Part shown: in pieces, positions 36,686-45,260 of the stretch
Layout of the letters: the number at the start of each line of letters is the position of its first letter
How positions within the stretch are numbered: position 1 is the first letter of the stretch
Assembly: GCF_014649855.1 (NCBI RefSeq)
Contig: NZ_BMTV01000001.1
Span: 295,948-359,947, forward strand
From: Streptomyces roseolus
GTDB taxonomy: Bacteria > Actinomycetota > Actinomycetes > Streptomycetales > Streptomycetaceae
Direction: 5' to 3'
Length of the DNA: 64,000 nt
Notes under the pieces: model-generated
The model's database searches: none
What the model was told of the DNA's origin: nothing
The model's input: only the letters and a program-made list of their open reading frames with translations
Translations under genes and position numbers: made by a program

Positions 36686-37712
36686 TCAGGCAGCCTGGTG
36701 AGGCAGCGCCTCACCAGGTCTTGGGCCCTCAGCACCAGCAGGGCACAGACCAGCCCTGATCAGCATCACGCGTGCGGAGTTCTTGTCCCGAGGAGACGAG
36801 ACCCCGCACGCGGAGCAGGTGTAGACACGCATCCCCGGCGGCAGTACGTGCTTGGCTCTCGCTCCGCACTGCGCGCAGTCCATCGTGGTGTGCGCGGGGT
36901 TGACCAGGTGCACGGCCCTGCCGGGCGACCTTCCTGTACAGCTTCGCCCGTAGCCTCTTCGCCGTGCGGTAACCCTTCGATCCGGACCGGCCCTTCTCCG
37001 GCTTGCGACGGGCCGTCATTCGGTCATACCCGGCCAGCTTCTCCCGGGCCTGCTTTCCGTGTCCTGCACAAGGCAGGTCATACGAGTCGGAGGTGGTGGT
37101 CGCGGTCACCTTCACACCCCAGTCGATACCGATGACCCTGCCTGTGGCGGGCAGCGGTTCCGGTCGGGCGGGAACGACGAACGAGCAGTACCAGTGCCCG
37201 ATGTGGTCGCGGTATACGCGCACGCTGGACGGGGTGGCGGGAAGATCCCTCGACCACACCACCGTCAGGACGATTCCACCTGCCAGGTACAGCCGCCCGC
37301 CCTTGATCCGGAACCCGTTCCGGGTGTAGTTCAGGCTCGGGTCGGTCTCCCTCTTCCGCCGGTATCTGGGCATTCCTGTCCGGCGGTGGATGGGCAGCCC
37401 GGCCTTGATGTCCTTCAGCGCCTTGGCTCGGGAGGAGCCGAAGTCCCGCACGACCTGCTGCTGGGGAACGGAAGATCCCTCACGCAACCAGGGGCTGCGG
37501 GCGCGAGCCTGTGTCAGCAGCTTGTCGAGTTGCGCCGGCCCACACGTCACTCTCTGGCCGGACGCCTGATTGTGTGCGTACACCCGCTTGGCCACGGAGA
37601 CGCACTCGTTCCAGATCCAACGGCACCGCGCCCATTCCGCCGACAACCCCGCAAGCGCGGCGGATGACACACGGAGGCGGTACGTATATCGGACACGCCT
37701 GGCGTCCGCCAC
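36686..37712 (-). pseudogene. IS200/IS605-type tnpB remnant with internal deletion and frameshift
   Basis: Minus-strand TnpB. The N-terminal part (about 270 codons) includes the Arg-rich domain, the RuvC-I motif GIDWGVKVTAT and LRAKLYRKVARQ. The frame then shifts near 36910-36920 into the C-terminal part: LVNPAHTTMDC, a four-Cys zinc finger (CAQC ... CSAC) and the RuvC-III region RDKNSARVML. The RuvC-II stretch with its Glu, expected between them, is absent. Guided nuclease activity is therefore not expected. A GTG at 37712 with GAGGAG upstream is the likely original start. No tnpA nearby. Confidence 0.85.
36694..36718 (-). repeat. Perfect 25-bp hairpin at the tnpB 3' end
   Basis: CCTGGTGAGGC-AGC-GCCTCACCAGG: 11-bp arms and 3-nt loop, overlapping the last codons of tnpB. 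Fits a subterminal right-end structure/omega-RNA region of an IS605-type element, though boundaries were not set. Confidence 0.6.
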
Positions 37713-37843
37713 GTCTCCTCGTGTCACGACCGCCCCCGCCCGTTCCCGACCCGAATGACCTCGCATCCGGCAAGAGAACCGTAGGCGCGAGCACCGCACA
37801 CCCGCACGCACTCGACGCGAGAACCGCGCCTCCCGGCGATCAG

Positions 37844-37859
37844 GCGAACACCAGTTCGC
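37844..37859 (-). terminator. Short hairpin downstream of the DUF6126 gene
   Basis: GCGAAC-ACCA-GTTCGC, 19 nt beyond the stop codon on the minus strand. It could also be a left-end hairpin of the IS element. Confidence 0.35.
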
Positions 37860-37877
37860 GTCGTGGAGGCGTGCCGC

Positions 37878-38018
37878 CTACTTCTGGGCGTTCTGCCCGA
37901 CGTGGAAGAGGAGCCAGACGAAGCCGGCGAAGGCGTGGGTGGCGAAGACGTAGACGAAGACGCGGAGCATCACGCCCCGCTCCTTCCAGCTCTCGCTGTC
38001 GTGCGTCCTCCCGGTCAT
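37878..38018 (-). CDS. DUF6126-like small membrane protein
   Basis: 46-aa protein. A polar N-terminus (MTGRTHDSESWKERG) leads into one transmembrane helix (about 17-40, VFVYVFATHAFAGFVWLLFHV). This resembles the DUF6126 micro-protein family, typical of Streptomyces. No partner in operon. Function unknown. Confidence 0.75.
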   Translation of the reverse strand: MTGRTHDSESWKERGVMLRVFVYVFATHAFAGFVWLLFHVGQNAQK

Positions 38019-38141
38019 GGCGTCCAGGGTACGGGTCGGGGAGCGGGCGGTCCGGGGCCGGGGAATAGGCGGGCGGGTGGCGCCGTTGGACGAGATGATT
38101 TAAGCTTCAACTACTACTTCGGAACGCGAGAGGTGACCACG

Positions 38142-39221
38142 ATGCAGTTCGGGATCTTCACCGTCGGCGACGTGACGACCGACCCCACCACCGGCCGCAC
38201 CCCCACCGAGCACGAGCGCATCAAGAACACGGTCGCCATCGCGCTCAAGGCCGAGGAGGTCGGGCTCGACGTCTTCGCGACCGGCGAGCACCACAACCCG
38301 CCGTTCGTCCCGTCCTCCCCCACCACCCTCCTCGGCCACATCGCGGCCCGCACGGAGAACCTGGTCCTCTCCACGTCCACGACCCTCATCACCACCAACG
38401 ACCCGGTGAAGATCGCCGAGGACTACGCGACCCTCCAGCACCTCGCCGACGGCCGCGTGGACCTGATGATGGGCCGCGGCAACACCGGCCCGGTCTACCC
38501 GTGGTTCGGCCAGGACATCCGCCAGGGCATCCCGCTCGCCATCGAGAACTACGCGCTCCTCCACAAGCTGTGGAGGGAGGACGTCGTCGACTGGGAGGGC
38601 AAGTTCCGCACCGCCCTCCAGGGCTTCACGTCCACCCCGCGCCCGCTCGACGGCGTCCCGCCGTTCGTCTGGCACGGCTCCATCCGCTCCCCGGAGATCG
38701 CCGAGCAGGCCGCGTACTACGGCGACGGCTTCTTCGCCAACCACATCTTCTGGCCCAAGCAGCACACCGAGAAGATGGTCCGGCTCTACCGGCAGCGGTA
38801 CGCGCACTACGGCCACGGCACCGAGGAGCAGGCGATCGTCGGCCTCGGCGGCCAGGTCTTCATGCGGAAGAACTCCCAGGACGCCGTGCGGGAGTTCCGC
38901 CCGTACTTCGACAACGCGCCGGTCTACGGCCACGGCCCCTCCCTGGAGGAGTTCAGCAGCCAGACCCCGCTGACCGTCGGCTCCCCGCAGGAGGTCATCG
39001 AGCGCACCCTCTCCTTCCGCGACTACGTCGGCGACTACCAGCGCCAGCTCTTCCTCGTCGACCACGCCGGACTGCCCCTGAAGACGGTCCTGGAGCAGCT
39101 CGACATCCTCGGCGAGGAGGTCGTCCCCGTCCTCCGCAAGGAGTTCGCGAACCTCCGCCCGGCCGGCGTCCCGGCCACCGCCCCGCTCCACCCCGCCGTC
39201 CTCGCGTCCAAGGAGGTCTGA
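38142..39221 (+). CDS. LLM-class flavin-dependent oxidoreductase
   Basis: 359-aa TIM-barrel luciferase-like monooxygenase (FGIFTVGDV, DVFATGEHHNPPFVPSSP, GRVDLMMGRGNTGPVYPWFG, YYGDGFFANHIFWP). It uses reduced FMN; the adjacent reductase 4 nt downstream is the probable supplier. Start chosen by GAGAGGTG. Upstream is a near-palindrome centred on AAGCTT (about 38099-38110). Confidence 0.92.
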   Translation: MQFGIFTVGDVTTDPTTGRTPTEHERIKNTVAIALKAEEVGLDVFATGEHHNPPFVPSSPTTLLGHIAARTENLVLSTSTTLITTNDPVKIAEDYATLQHLADGRVDLMMGRGNTGPVYPWFGQDIRQGIPLAIENYALLHKLWREDVVDWEGKFRTALQGFTSTPRPLDGVPPFVWHGSIRSPEIAEQAAYYGDGFFANHIFWPKQHTEKMVRLYRQRYAHYGHGTEEQAIVGLGGQVFMRKNSQDAVREFRPYFDNAPVYGHGPSLEEFSSQTPLTVGSPQEVIERTLSFRDYVGDYQRQLFLVDHAGLPLKTVLEQLDILGEEVVPVLRKEFANLRPAGVPATAPLHPAVLASKEV

Positions 39222-39225
39222 CGCC

Positions 39226-39852
39226 ATGCGTACGCTGAAGCTGGTCGCCGTCTCGGCGGGCCTGAGCAGCCCGTCCTCCACCCGCCTCCTCGCCGACCGC
39301 CTCACGCAGGCGGCCCGCTACCGGCTCGCCGAGCGGGAGTACGCCGTCGAGGTCGAGGTCGTCGAACTCCGCGACCTGGCAGTGGACATCGCGAAGAACT
39401 TCGTCTCGGGCTTCCCGTCGGAGGCGCTGGAGGAGGCCATCGAGAAGGTCACGGGCGCGGACGGCGTCATCGCCGTCACCCCCGTCTTCACCGCCTCCTA
39501 CAGCGGCCTCTTCAAGTCCTTCTTCGACCTGGTCGACCCGGCGGCCCTCACCGGTACGCCGGTCCTCCTCGGCGCGACCGGCGGCACCGCCCGGCACAGC
39601 CTGGTCCTCGACCACGCCCTCCGCCCCCTCTTCGCCTACCTGCGCGCCCGGATCTCCTCCACCGCCGTCTACGCGGCCTCCGAGGACTGGGGCACGGGCG
39701 GCGACGAGTACACCGAGGGGCTCCCGCACCGGATCACCCGGGCCGGCGAGGAGTTCGCGGACCTGGTGGCGGCGACGGCGGACAGCGGCCCCGGGGCCGA
39801 GGAGGAGCTCGTCCCCTTCGAGAAGCAGCTGGCGGACCTGAGGCTCGACTGA
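39226..39852 (+). CDS. NADPH-dependent FMN reductase (CE1759 type)
   Basis: 208-aa flavodoxin-fold reductase. LVAVSAGLSSPSSTRLLADRL binds FMN phosphate, and VIAVTPVFTASYSGLFKSFFDL is the family core. It begins 4 nt after the LLM gene, so it forms a two-component monooxygenase with it. Confidence 0.92.
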   Translation: MRTLKLVAVSAGLSSPSSTRLLADRLTQAARYRLAEREYAVEVEVVELRDLAVDIAKNFVSGFPSEALEEAIEKVTGADGVIAVTPVFTASYSGLFKSFFDLVDPAALTGTPVLLGATGGTARHSLVLDHALRPLFAYLRARISSTAVYAASEDWGTGGDEYTEGLPHRITRAGEEFADLVAATADSGPGAEEELVPFEKQLADLRLD

Positions 39853-39871
39853 CCGATTTGTTAGGTTGAGG

Positions 39872-39894
39872 AGAGTTTGACTCTTCTTGACTCT
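39872..39894 (+). promoter_or_regulatory. Phased TTGACTCT repeats upstream of the usp gene
   Basis: TTGACTCT occurs at 39877-39884 and again at 39887-39894, one helical turn apart; the first copy is also the right half of AGAGT-TTG-ACTCT (39872-39884). The pattern looks like a regulator site (inference). Confidence 0.4.
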
Positions 39895-39918
39895 CGCGAC
39901 GACGGACGGAGGTCGGCG

Positions 39919-40347
39919 ATGGCCGGCGGCAGGATCGTGGTGGGCGTGGACGGCTCGGGCCCGTCCCTGAAGGCACTGAAGTGGGCGGCCGGGCAGGCCG
40001 CGCTCACCGGGGACACCATCCACGCGGTGATCAGCTGGGAGTACCCGGCGTCCTGGGCGACGCTGATGCCTGCCGTGCCGCCGGAGTTCGACCCCGAGCG
40101 GCTCGCCGGGCAGATCCTCGACCAGGCCCTCGCGGAGGCCCTCACGCCGGAGCAGGCGGCGGCGACGACCCGCACGGTCGTCTCCGGCAATCCGGCGCAG
40201 GCACTGATCGACCAGGCGCGGGGGGCGGAGCTGCTGGTGGTGGGGGACCGGGGGTACAGCGGCTTCAAGGCGGCGGTCCTGGGCTCCGTCTCCACCAACG
40301 TCACCCAGCACGCCCCCTGCCCGGTCGTCGTGGTCCGCACCGTCTGA
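39919..40347 (+). CDS. Universal stress protein (UspA family)
   Basis: 142-aa ATP-binding type Usp. The N-terminal VVGVDGSGPSLKALKWA and the C-terminal nucleotide motif GDRGYSGFKAAVLGSVS are intact. The ATG at 39919 follows GGAGG; an upstream in-frame start at 39877 is less likely. Separated from the FMN reductase by a 66-bp gap with repeats. Confidence 0.92.
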   Translation: MAGGRIVVGVDGSGPSLKALKWAAGQAALTGDTIHAVISWEYPASWATLMPAVPPEFDPERLAGQILDQALAEALTPEQAAATTRTVVSGNPAQALIDQARGAELLVVGDRGYSGFKAAVLGSVSTNVTQHAPCPVVVVRTV

Positions 40348-40355
40348 CCCCGTGC

Positions 40356-40385
40356 GGGGCGCCGGTTCCGCCGGCGCGGCGCCCC
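40356..40385 (+). terminator. Terminator-like hairpin after the usp gene
   Basis: Perfect 9-bp arms GGGGCGCCG and CGGCGCCCC separated by 12 nt, just past the stop codon. Confidence 0.5.
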
Positions 40386-40448
40386 CGCCCGGGGGACGGC
40401 GGGTGCGTCCGGCGGGCGGGCGCGGGCTTCGGGGCGGAGGATTCTGCC

Positions 40449-40820
40449 ATGGACATCAGACTGGAACTGATCGGCGTGCCCGTGACCGACGTGGACCGGG
40501 CCAAGGCCTTCTACGAGCGCGTCGGCTTCCACCCCGACCACGACGTCACCGTCAGCGAGGACATCCGCTTCGTCCAGATGACCCCGCCCGGCTCGGCCTG
40601 CTCGATCGCCTTCGGGAAGGGCATCACCGAGATGGCCCCGGGCTCGCTCGACAACCTGCAGGTCGTCGTCGACGACATCGAGCGCGCCCACGCCGAGCTG
40701 ACCGCCCGCGGCGTGGACGTCGGCGAGATCGACGACCAGCCCTGGGGCTCGTTCGTCCGCTTCGCCGACCCGGACGGCAACCGCTGGGCCGTCCAGCAGA
40801 AGACGCCCCGCGGCCGGTAG
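40449..40820 (+). CDS. VOC family protein
   Basis: 123-aa glyoxalase-fold protein (LIGVPVTDVDRAKAFYERVGF; WGSFVRFADPDGNRWAVQQ). Possible metal ligand positions are in the first and last strands, but function is not defined. GGAGG precedes the ATG. Convergent with the DrrB-type permease. Confidence 0.87.
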   Translation: MDIRLELIGVPVTDVDRAKAFYERVGFHPDHDVTVSEDIRFVQMTPPGSACSIAFGKGITEMAPGSLDNLQVVVDDIERAHAELTARGVDVGEIDDQPWGSFVRFADPDGNRWAVQQKTPRGR

Positions 40821-40823
40821 GCG

Positions 40824-41681
40824 TCACTTGCGGTTGTAGAGCCGCATCGTCACCGCGCCGAAGACGACGACGAAGAGCACGGACCACCCCAGCGACCAGG
40901 CGATGTCGGCGGCCGGCCACTCACCGGCCATCAACTCCCGCACCGCCGTCGCCAGGTGCGTCACCGGGCTGTTGTTCACGAAGGCCTGGAGCCAGCCCGG
41001 CATGGTCCTCGGGTCGACGAAGACGTTGGAAAGGAAGGTCAGCGGGAAGATCACCATCATGCTGACGCCCATGACGGACTTCTCGCTGCGCAGCAGCAGT
41101 CCGAACATGGTCCAGATCCACGAGAAGGCGAACGAGAAGACCAGCAGCAGCGCCACCCCGAGCAGCACGCCCACCACCCCGCCGCCGGGCCGGTAGCCGA
41201 TGAGGAGGCCGACGCTCAGCATCACCGCGGAGGCGATCAGATAGCGCACGACGTCGCCGAGGAGGTAGCCGACCATCGGCGCCGGCCGCCAGATGGGCAG
41301 GGTGCGGAAGCGGTCGAAGACGCCCTTCTCGATGTCGGTGTTGACCGAGACGCCGGTGTACATCGTGATCATCACGACCGACATCACGAGGATGCCGGGC
41401 AGCAGGAACTGGATGTACGCCGAGACGGAGCCGGCCAGCGCGCCCCCGAAGAGGTACGTGTACATCAGCACCATCATGATCGGGAACGCCGTCACGTCGA
41501 ACAGCTGCTCCGGCACGTGCTTGATCTTCAGCATGGCCCGCCAGCCGAAGGTGAGCGACGCGGAGAGCGCGCCCGGCCGGGCGGGCCGGTCCTTCGCGAG
41601 GAGGAGGGCGGCGAGTTCGTCGGCGCGGGGCGCGGCGAAGTCGGCCCCCCGGTCGGTCTCCGTGGACGTGCCGGTGCTCAT
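40824..41681 (-). CDS. ABC-2 type transporter permease (DrrB-like)
   Basis: 285-aa permease with six helices ([45 protein letters not shown] is the DrrB-family signature). The start overlaps the ATPase stop by 4 nt. Works with the ATPase at 41678-42655. Confidence 0.92.
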   Translation of the reverse strand: MSTGTSTETDRGADFAAPRADELAALLLAKDRPARPGALSASLTFGWRAMLKIKHVPEQLFDVTAFPIMMVLMYTYLFGGALAGSVSAYIQFLLPGILVMSVVMITMYTGVSVNTDIEKGVFDRFRTLPIWRPAPMVGYLLGDVVRYLIASAVMLSVGLLIGYRPGGGVVGVLLGVALLLVFSFAFSWIWTMFGLLLRSEKSVMGVSMMVIFPLTFLSNVFVDPRTMPGWLQAFVNNSPVTHLATAVRELMAGEWPAADIAWSLGWSVLFVVVFGAVTMRLYNRK

Positions 41682-42655
41682 GCGGCCGGTCCCTTCCGGT
41701 CGGTGAGGGCGAGGAACACCTCGTCGAGACTGGGCTGGCCCAGTGCGAAGTTGTCCACCGTGATCCCGGCGCGGGCCAGCTCGGCGAGGGCGCGCGCGGC
41801 CTGTTCGGCGGCGCCGAGGTCGGTGCCGTGGCCGTTGACGGTGGCGGTGAGGGCGACCGGGTCGGGGTCGAGCTGGACGGCCGCGTTCAGGGCGGTGGTG
41901 AGGACCCGTCCGGCCTCCGCCCGCTGCTCCGCGTCCCGGAGCCGTACGTGCACCGAGCCCGAGCCCACCGAGGCCTTCAGCTCGCCCTTGGTGCCCTCCG
42001 CGATCACCTTGCCGCGGTCGATGACGGCGATCCGGGAGGCGAGCTGGTCGGCCTCGTCGAGGTACTGGGTGGTGAGGAGGACGGTCGTGCCCTGGTCGAC
42101 GACGGCCCGCACGATGTCCCAGACCTGGTTGCGGCTGCGCGGGTCGAGTCCGGTGGTCGGCTCGTCGAGGAAGAGCAGGTCGGGGGTGTTGAGGATGGAC
42201 GCGGCGATGTCGATGCGGCGCCGCATGCCGCCCGAGTAGTTCTTGACCTGCCGGTCGGCGGCGTCCGTGAGGCCGAAGGCGTCGAGGAGCTGCGCGGACC
42301 GGTCGCGGGCGGCGGGGCGGCCGTGGCCGAGGAGCCGGGCGAGGAGGACGAGGTTCTCGGTGCCGGTGAGGTCCTCGTCGACGGAGGCGTACTGGCCGGT
42401 GAGGCTGACCCTGCCGCGTACGGTGTCGGCCTCGGCGACGACGTCGTGCCCGAAGACGCGGGCGTGCCCGGCGTCCGGGCGGAGCAGCGTGGCGAGCAGC
42501 TTCACCGCGGTGGTCTTCCCGGCGCCGTTGGGCCCGAGCAGGCCGTACACGGTCCCGGCCGGGACGCGCAGGTCGACGCCGTCGACGGCCCGGTTGGCGC
42601 CGAAGGCCTTCACCAGGCCCTCGGTCTCCACCGCGACGCCGTTCGTTCCGGCCAT
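41678..42655 (-). CDS. ABC transporter ATP-binding protein (DrrA-like)
   Basis: 325-aa ATPase: Walker [10 protein letters not shown], signature YSGGM, Walker [17 protein letters not shown], and the DrrA-type C-terminal domain ending [14 protein letters not shown]. Together with the following permease it forms a DrrAB-type exporter, known for self-resistance to anthracyclines and for lipid export in other hosts. Substrate here is unknown. Confidence 0.93.
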   Translation of the reverse strand: MAGTNGVAVETEGLVKAFGANRAVDGVDLRVPAGTVYGLLGPNGAGKTTAVKLLATLLRPDAGHARVFGHDVVAEADTVRGRVSLTGQYASVDEDLTGTENLVLLARLLGHGRPAARDRSAQLLDAFGLTDAADRQVKNYSGGMRRRIDIAASILNTPDLLFLDEPTTGLDPRSRNQVWDIVRAVVDQGTTVLLTTQYLDEADQLASRIAVIDRGKVIAEGTKGELKASVGSGSVHVRLRDAEQRAEAGRVLTTALNAAVQLDPDPVALTATVNGHGTDLGAAEQAARALAELARAGITVDNFALGQPSLDEVFLALTDRKGPAA

Positions 42656-42746
42656 GCCGTGCCTCCCTCTGCGGACCGCACCCCTCCAGTCTGCTGCGGG
42701 ACGGGCGCGGGCGCAGTCCGGAGGGGGTGGCCCCGGACGGGTGCGG

Positions 42747-43151
42747 TCAGTACGGCGCGGGACGTCCGGCGGCGTCCTCGTGCGTGTAGAAGAGGTAGAA
42801 CATGCCCGCGCCCACGGCGATGGCGACCGCGAGCCCGAGCCCGCTCGACGAGAGCACGCTCGCCCCGGAGAGGCTGTAGAGGAAGCCGGTCGCGCCGCCC
42901 GCGACCGCTCCCCACGCCACGGCGCGCGCCTCGCGCGGCAGGGCCCGCCCGAAGGTGCGGAGCGCCCACAGGGCGCCGGCGAGCAGGGCCGCCGAGAGGA
43001 TGCCGAGCCAGAGCTGGCCCCAGGTGAGCGCCCCGCCGTGCCGCGAGACGGTGGCGGCCCAGAGGCCGTAGAGGACGCCGATGACGGCGGGCAGGACGGC
43101 GCCGTGCGTCTCCACGGAACGCCGTGCGGGTACCGCTGCGTGTGCGGCCAT
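42747..43151 (-). CDS. Four-helix membrane protein, unknown
   Basis: 134-aa protein with four helices starting at ~20 ([16 protein letters not shown]). No family recognised. The ATG at 43151 follows GAAGGAG. Ends 92 nt before the DrrA-like start, so it may be upstream in the same transcript. Confidence 0.65.
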   Translation of the reverse strand: MAAHAAVPARRSVETHGAVLPAVIGVLYGLWAATVSRHGGALTWGQLWLGILSAALLAGALWALRTFGRALPREARAVAWGAVAGGATGFLYSLSGASVLSSSGLGLAVAIAVGAGMFYLFYTHEDAAGRPAPY

Positions 43152-43229
43152 GGCAGGAGCTCCTTCGTGTCGCCCCCCTGCTGCTGCACCCTCCAGGGCA
43201 CACCCGCGGCCGGCGTCCCGCAAGTCGGG

Positions 43230-43658
43230 TCAGTGGCCCGCGGTTCCGTCCCGGTCGGCGGGCCGGACGGCCACCGCGTCGATCTCGAAGAGCATGCCGG
43301 GGAGGGCGAGCGAGGCGACCCCGCTGAGCGTCTGCGCGGGCAGCCGCTCGCCGAACGCCTCGTGCAGCGCCTTCCCGAGGACCTCCAGCTTCGCGAGGTC
43401 GTGGTCGACGACGTACGAGCCGAGCCGGACGACGTGCTCGTATCCGAGGCCGACGCCTTCGAGGGCGTGGCGGAGGTTGCCGAGGGAGAGCGCGACCTGG
43501 TCGGCGAAGTCTCCGGGGACGGGCGCGCCGGTGGCGTCGGAGGCGTACTGGCCGGCGATGAAGACGAGTTCGCCGGGGGCGGAGGCGGCGTGGCTGTAGC
43601 CGAAGGGGGCGGGGTCGTGGAGGGCGGGCGGGTTGGTGAGCGTGCGCTGATCGGTCAT
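43230..43658 (-). CDS. RidA-family protein
   Basis: 142-aa YjgF/YER057c/UK114-fold protein ([21 protein letters not shown] ... [46 protein letters not shown]). The imine-deaminase Arg of active RidA is expected in the C-terminal strand; here the nearest is an AVAVR-type position, with Ala-Leu-Pro preceding the strand, so activity is uncertain. Directly downstream of the Rrf2 regulator gene. Confidence 0.88.
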   Translation of the reverse strand: MTDQRTLTNPPALHDPAPFGYSHAASAPGELVFIAGQYASDATGAPVPGDFADQVALSLGNLRHALEGVGLGYEHVVRLGSYVVDHDLAKLEVLGKALHEAFGERLPAQTLSGVASLALPGMLFEIDAVAVRPADRDGTAGH

Positions 43659-43747
43659 GCCGGAGGTTCCTTCCCCATCGGATGATTCTGGATGTTTCAT
43701 GTCCCGAACAAGGAGCCGGGACGGCACCGCCGCCGCGCGGCCGCCGC

Positions 43748-44242
43748 TCACGCCACGTTCGCGAACCACCGCCGGATGCGGTCCGGGGCGTCCGGCGCCT
43801 GGCGTTCGGCGCGCTCGCGGACGGAGTCCAGGGTCTGGGCGGCGAGTTCGCGGCGCCAGGCGAGGTCGGCGCGGCCCATCGCGCCGGCGATGGCGCACTC
43901 GGGGGCGCGCCCGCCCGCGGGGCCGGCGCCCGGAGCCGCGCCCGGCCCCTGCTGCCGGATCTCGGTGCAGCGGAAGGCCTCTTCGGGGCCCTCCAGGGCG
44001 GTGACGACGTCCATGAGGGTGATCCGGTCGAGGTCGCGGGCGAGCCGGAAGCCGCCCTTGGGCCCGGAGGCGGACGTGAGGACGCCGGCCCGGACGAGCG
44101 CCTGGAGCTGCTTGTTCAGGTACGCGGCGGGCAGCTCGTGGTAGGCCGCGAGCCGGGCGGCGGTGACCGCCCGTCCGGGGCCGATCCAGGCCAGGTTGAG
44201 ACAGCTGTGGAGCGCCCACTCCACGCCCTCGTTCATCCTCAT
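43748..44242 (-). CDS. Rrf2-family Fe-S regulator resembling RsrR
   Basis: 164-aa winged-helix regulator. Counting from the ATG at 44242, Glu8 and His12 fall in VEWALHSC, and Cys92 (FRCTEIRQ) and Cys116 (PECAIAG) follow. That is essentially the unusual Glu/His/Cys/Cys ligand set of the Streptomyces [2Fe-2S] redox sensor RsrR, not the three-cysteine IscR/NsrR set. This supports the 44242 start. Divergent from the DUF7144 gene; an inverted repeat lies at the 5' end. Confidence 0.85.
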   Translation of the reverse strand: MRMNEGVEWALHSCLNLAWIGPGRAVTAARLAAYHELPAAYLNKQLQALVRAGVLTSASGPKGGFRLARDLDRITLMDVVTALEGPEEAFRCTEIRQQGPGAAPGAGPAGGRAPECAIAGAMGRADLAWRRELAAQTLDSVRERAERQAPDAPDRIRRWFANVA

Positions 44243-44245
44243 GAT

Positions 44246-44266
44246 TCTGGACTCTATCCGTCCAGA
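44246..44266 (-). promoter_or_regulatory. Candidate Rrf2 operator
   Basis: TCTGGAC (44246-44252) and GTCCAGA (44260-44266), a perfect 7-bp inverted repeat with a 7-nt spacer immediately 5' of the Rrf2 start. A TGATTCTGGA copy also occurs near 43680 just upstream of ridA. Confidence 0.5.
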
Positions 44267-44349
44267 TTAAGAGGACGCAAGCACGCTCGCTCCACTCGTC
44301 CGGAGTAATCAGAAGGCCGAAATGTTCCTATTGATCCCACTATGGGCCC

Positions 44350-44802
44350 ATGAGCCAGAACAGCACACCCCCGCGACCGGACGCCGCCTCCCGCCCCCCG
44401 AGGTCGAGCACCTCGGAGGCCTGGGCCTCCGGCGGAACGCTCTTCGCCGGCGTCCTCATGCTGGTCACCGGCATCATGGACGTCTTCCAGGGCATCGCCG
44501 GGATCGCCGAGGACGACGTCTACGCCCGCGTCGGCGACTACGTCTTCAAGTTCAACCTCACCACGTGGGGCTGGATCCACCTGATCCTCGGCATCATCGT
44601 CGCGATCGCCGGCTACGGGATCCTCAAGGGCGCCGAATGGGGCCGGGTCGCCGGCATCTCCCTGGCCTCCCTCAACCTCCTCGCGCAGTTCCTCTTCATC
44701 CCCTACCAGCCGTGGTGGGCGCTCTTCTCCATGGCCATCTCGGTCTTCGTGATCTGGGCCCTGGCCACGGACGACCACTACGGCCGCGACGAGCGCCACT
44801 GA
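44350..44802 (+). CDS. DUF7144-like four-helix membrane protein
   Basis: 150-aa protein. A polar Pro/Ser N-terminus is followed by four helices (from ~30, GTLFAGVLMLVTGIMDVFQG; WGWIHLILGIIVAIAGYGIL; and two more). Conserved across actinobacteria. No RBS is seen, so leaderless translation is possible. Confidence 0.75.
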   Translation: MSQNSTPPRPDAASRPPRSSTSEAWASGGTLFAGVLMLVTGIMDVFQGIAGIAEDDVYARVGDYVFKFNLTTWGWIHLILGIIVAIAGYGILKGAEWGRVAGISLASLNLLAQFLFIPYQPWWALFSMAISVFVIWALATDDHYGRDERH

Positions 44803-44803
44803 C

Positions 44804-45256
44804 GTGGGCGCCCGCCGGCGCCGACGGGCCGTGGCCGCGCTCCTCGCCCTCGCCGCGACCGGCGCCGTCGCGGGTGCCGCGACCGGCTGCGGGGCGGCCG
44901 AGGAGGCCGCCGGGGACATCGTCTCCTCGGCGAGCTCCGCGGTCGCCTCGGCGGCGCGGCGGAAGGCGGACGAGATCAGGGACGGGGCGAACGCCACCGC
45001 CGACGTGACCGCGGGCCCGGCCTCCGCCGACGGCGACCGCACGGTCGCCACGGTCACCGCCACCAACCCGGAGGACGCGACCGCCGACTACACGGTCCTG
45101 GTCACCTTCCGCGGCGACGGCGGCACCTTCCTCGACACCGTCGTCCTCACCCTCGACGGCGTCCCCGCCGGAGCCTCCAAGTCCGGTACGGCGCGCAGCA
45201 ACCGGACCCTCACGGGCCCGACGACCGCGGAGATCGAACGGGCCCTGCGACACTGA
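44804..45256 (+). CDS. Putative lipoprotein
   Basis: 150-aa exported protein with Arg-rich N-terminus, hydrophobic helix and a lipobox-like GAATGC (Cys about 29). A ~80-residue beta-rich C-terminal domain (ATVTATNPEDATADYTVLVTF) resembles FxLYD-type folds. GTG start, 2 nt after the preceding stop, indicating an operon with the DUF7144-like gene. Confidence 0.7.
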   Translation: MGARRRRRAVAALLALAATGAVAGAATGCGAAEEAAGDIVSSASSAVASAARRKADEIRDGANATADVTAGPASADGDRTVATVTATNPEDATADYTVLVTFRGDGGTFLDTVVLTLDGVPAGASKSGTARSNRTLTGPTTAEIERALRH

Positions 45257-45260
45257 CGGA

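Noticed and set aside
36694..36718. Hairpin as a transcription terminator of tnpB
   Set aside because: It overlaps the last tnpB codons and resembles an IS605 end structure more than a terminator.
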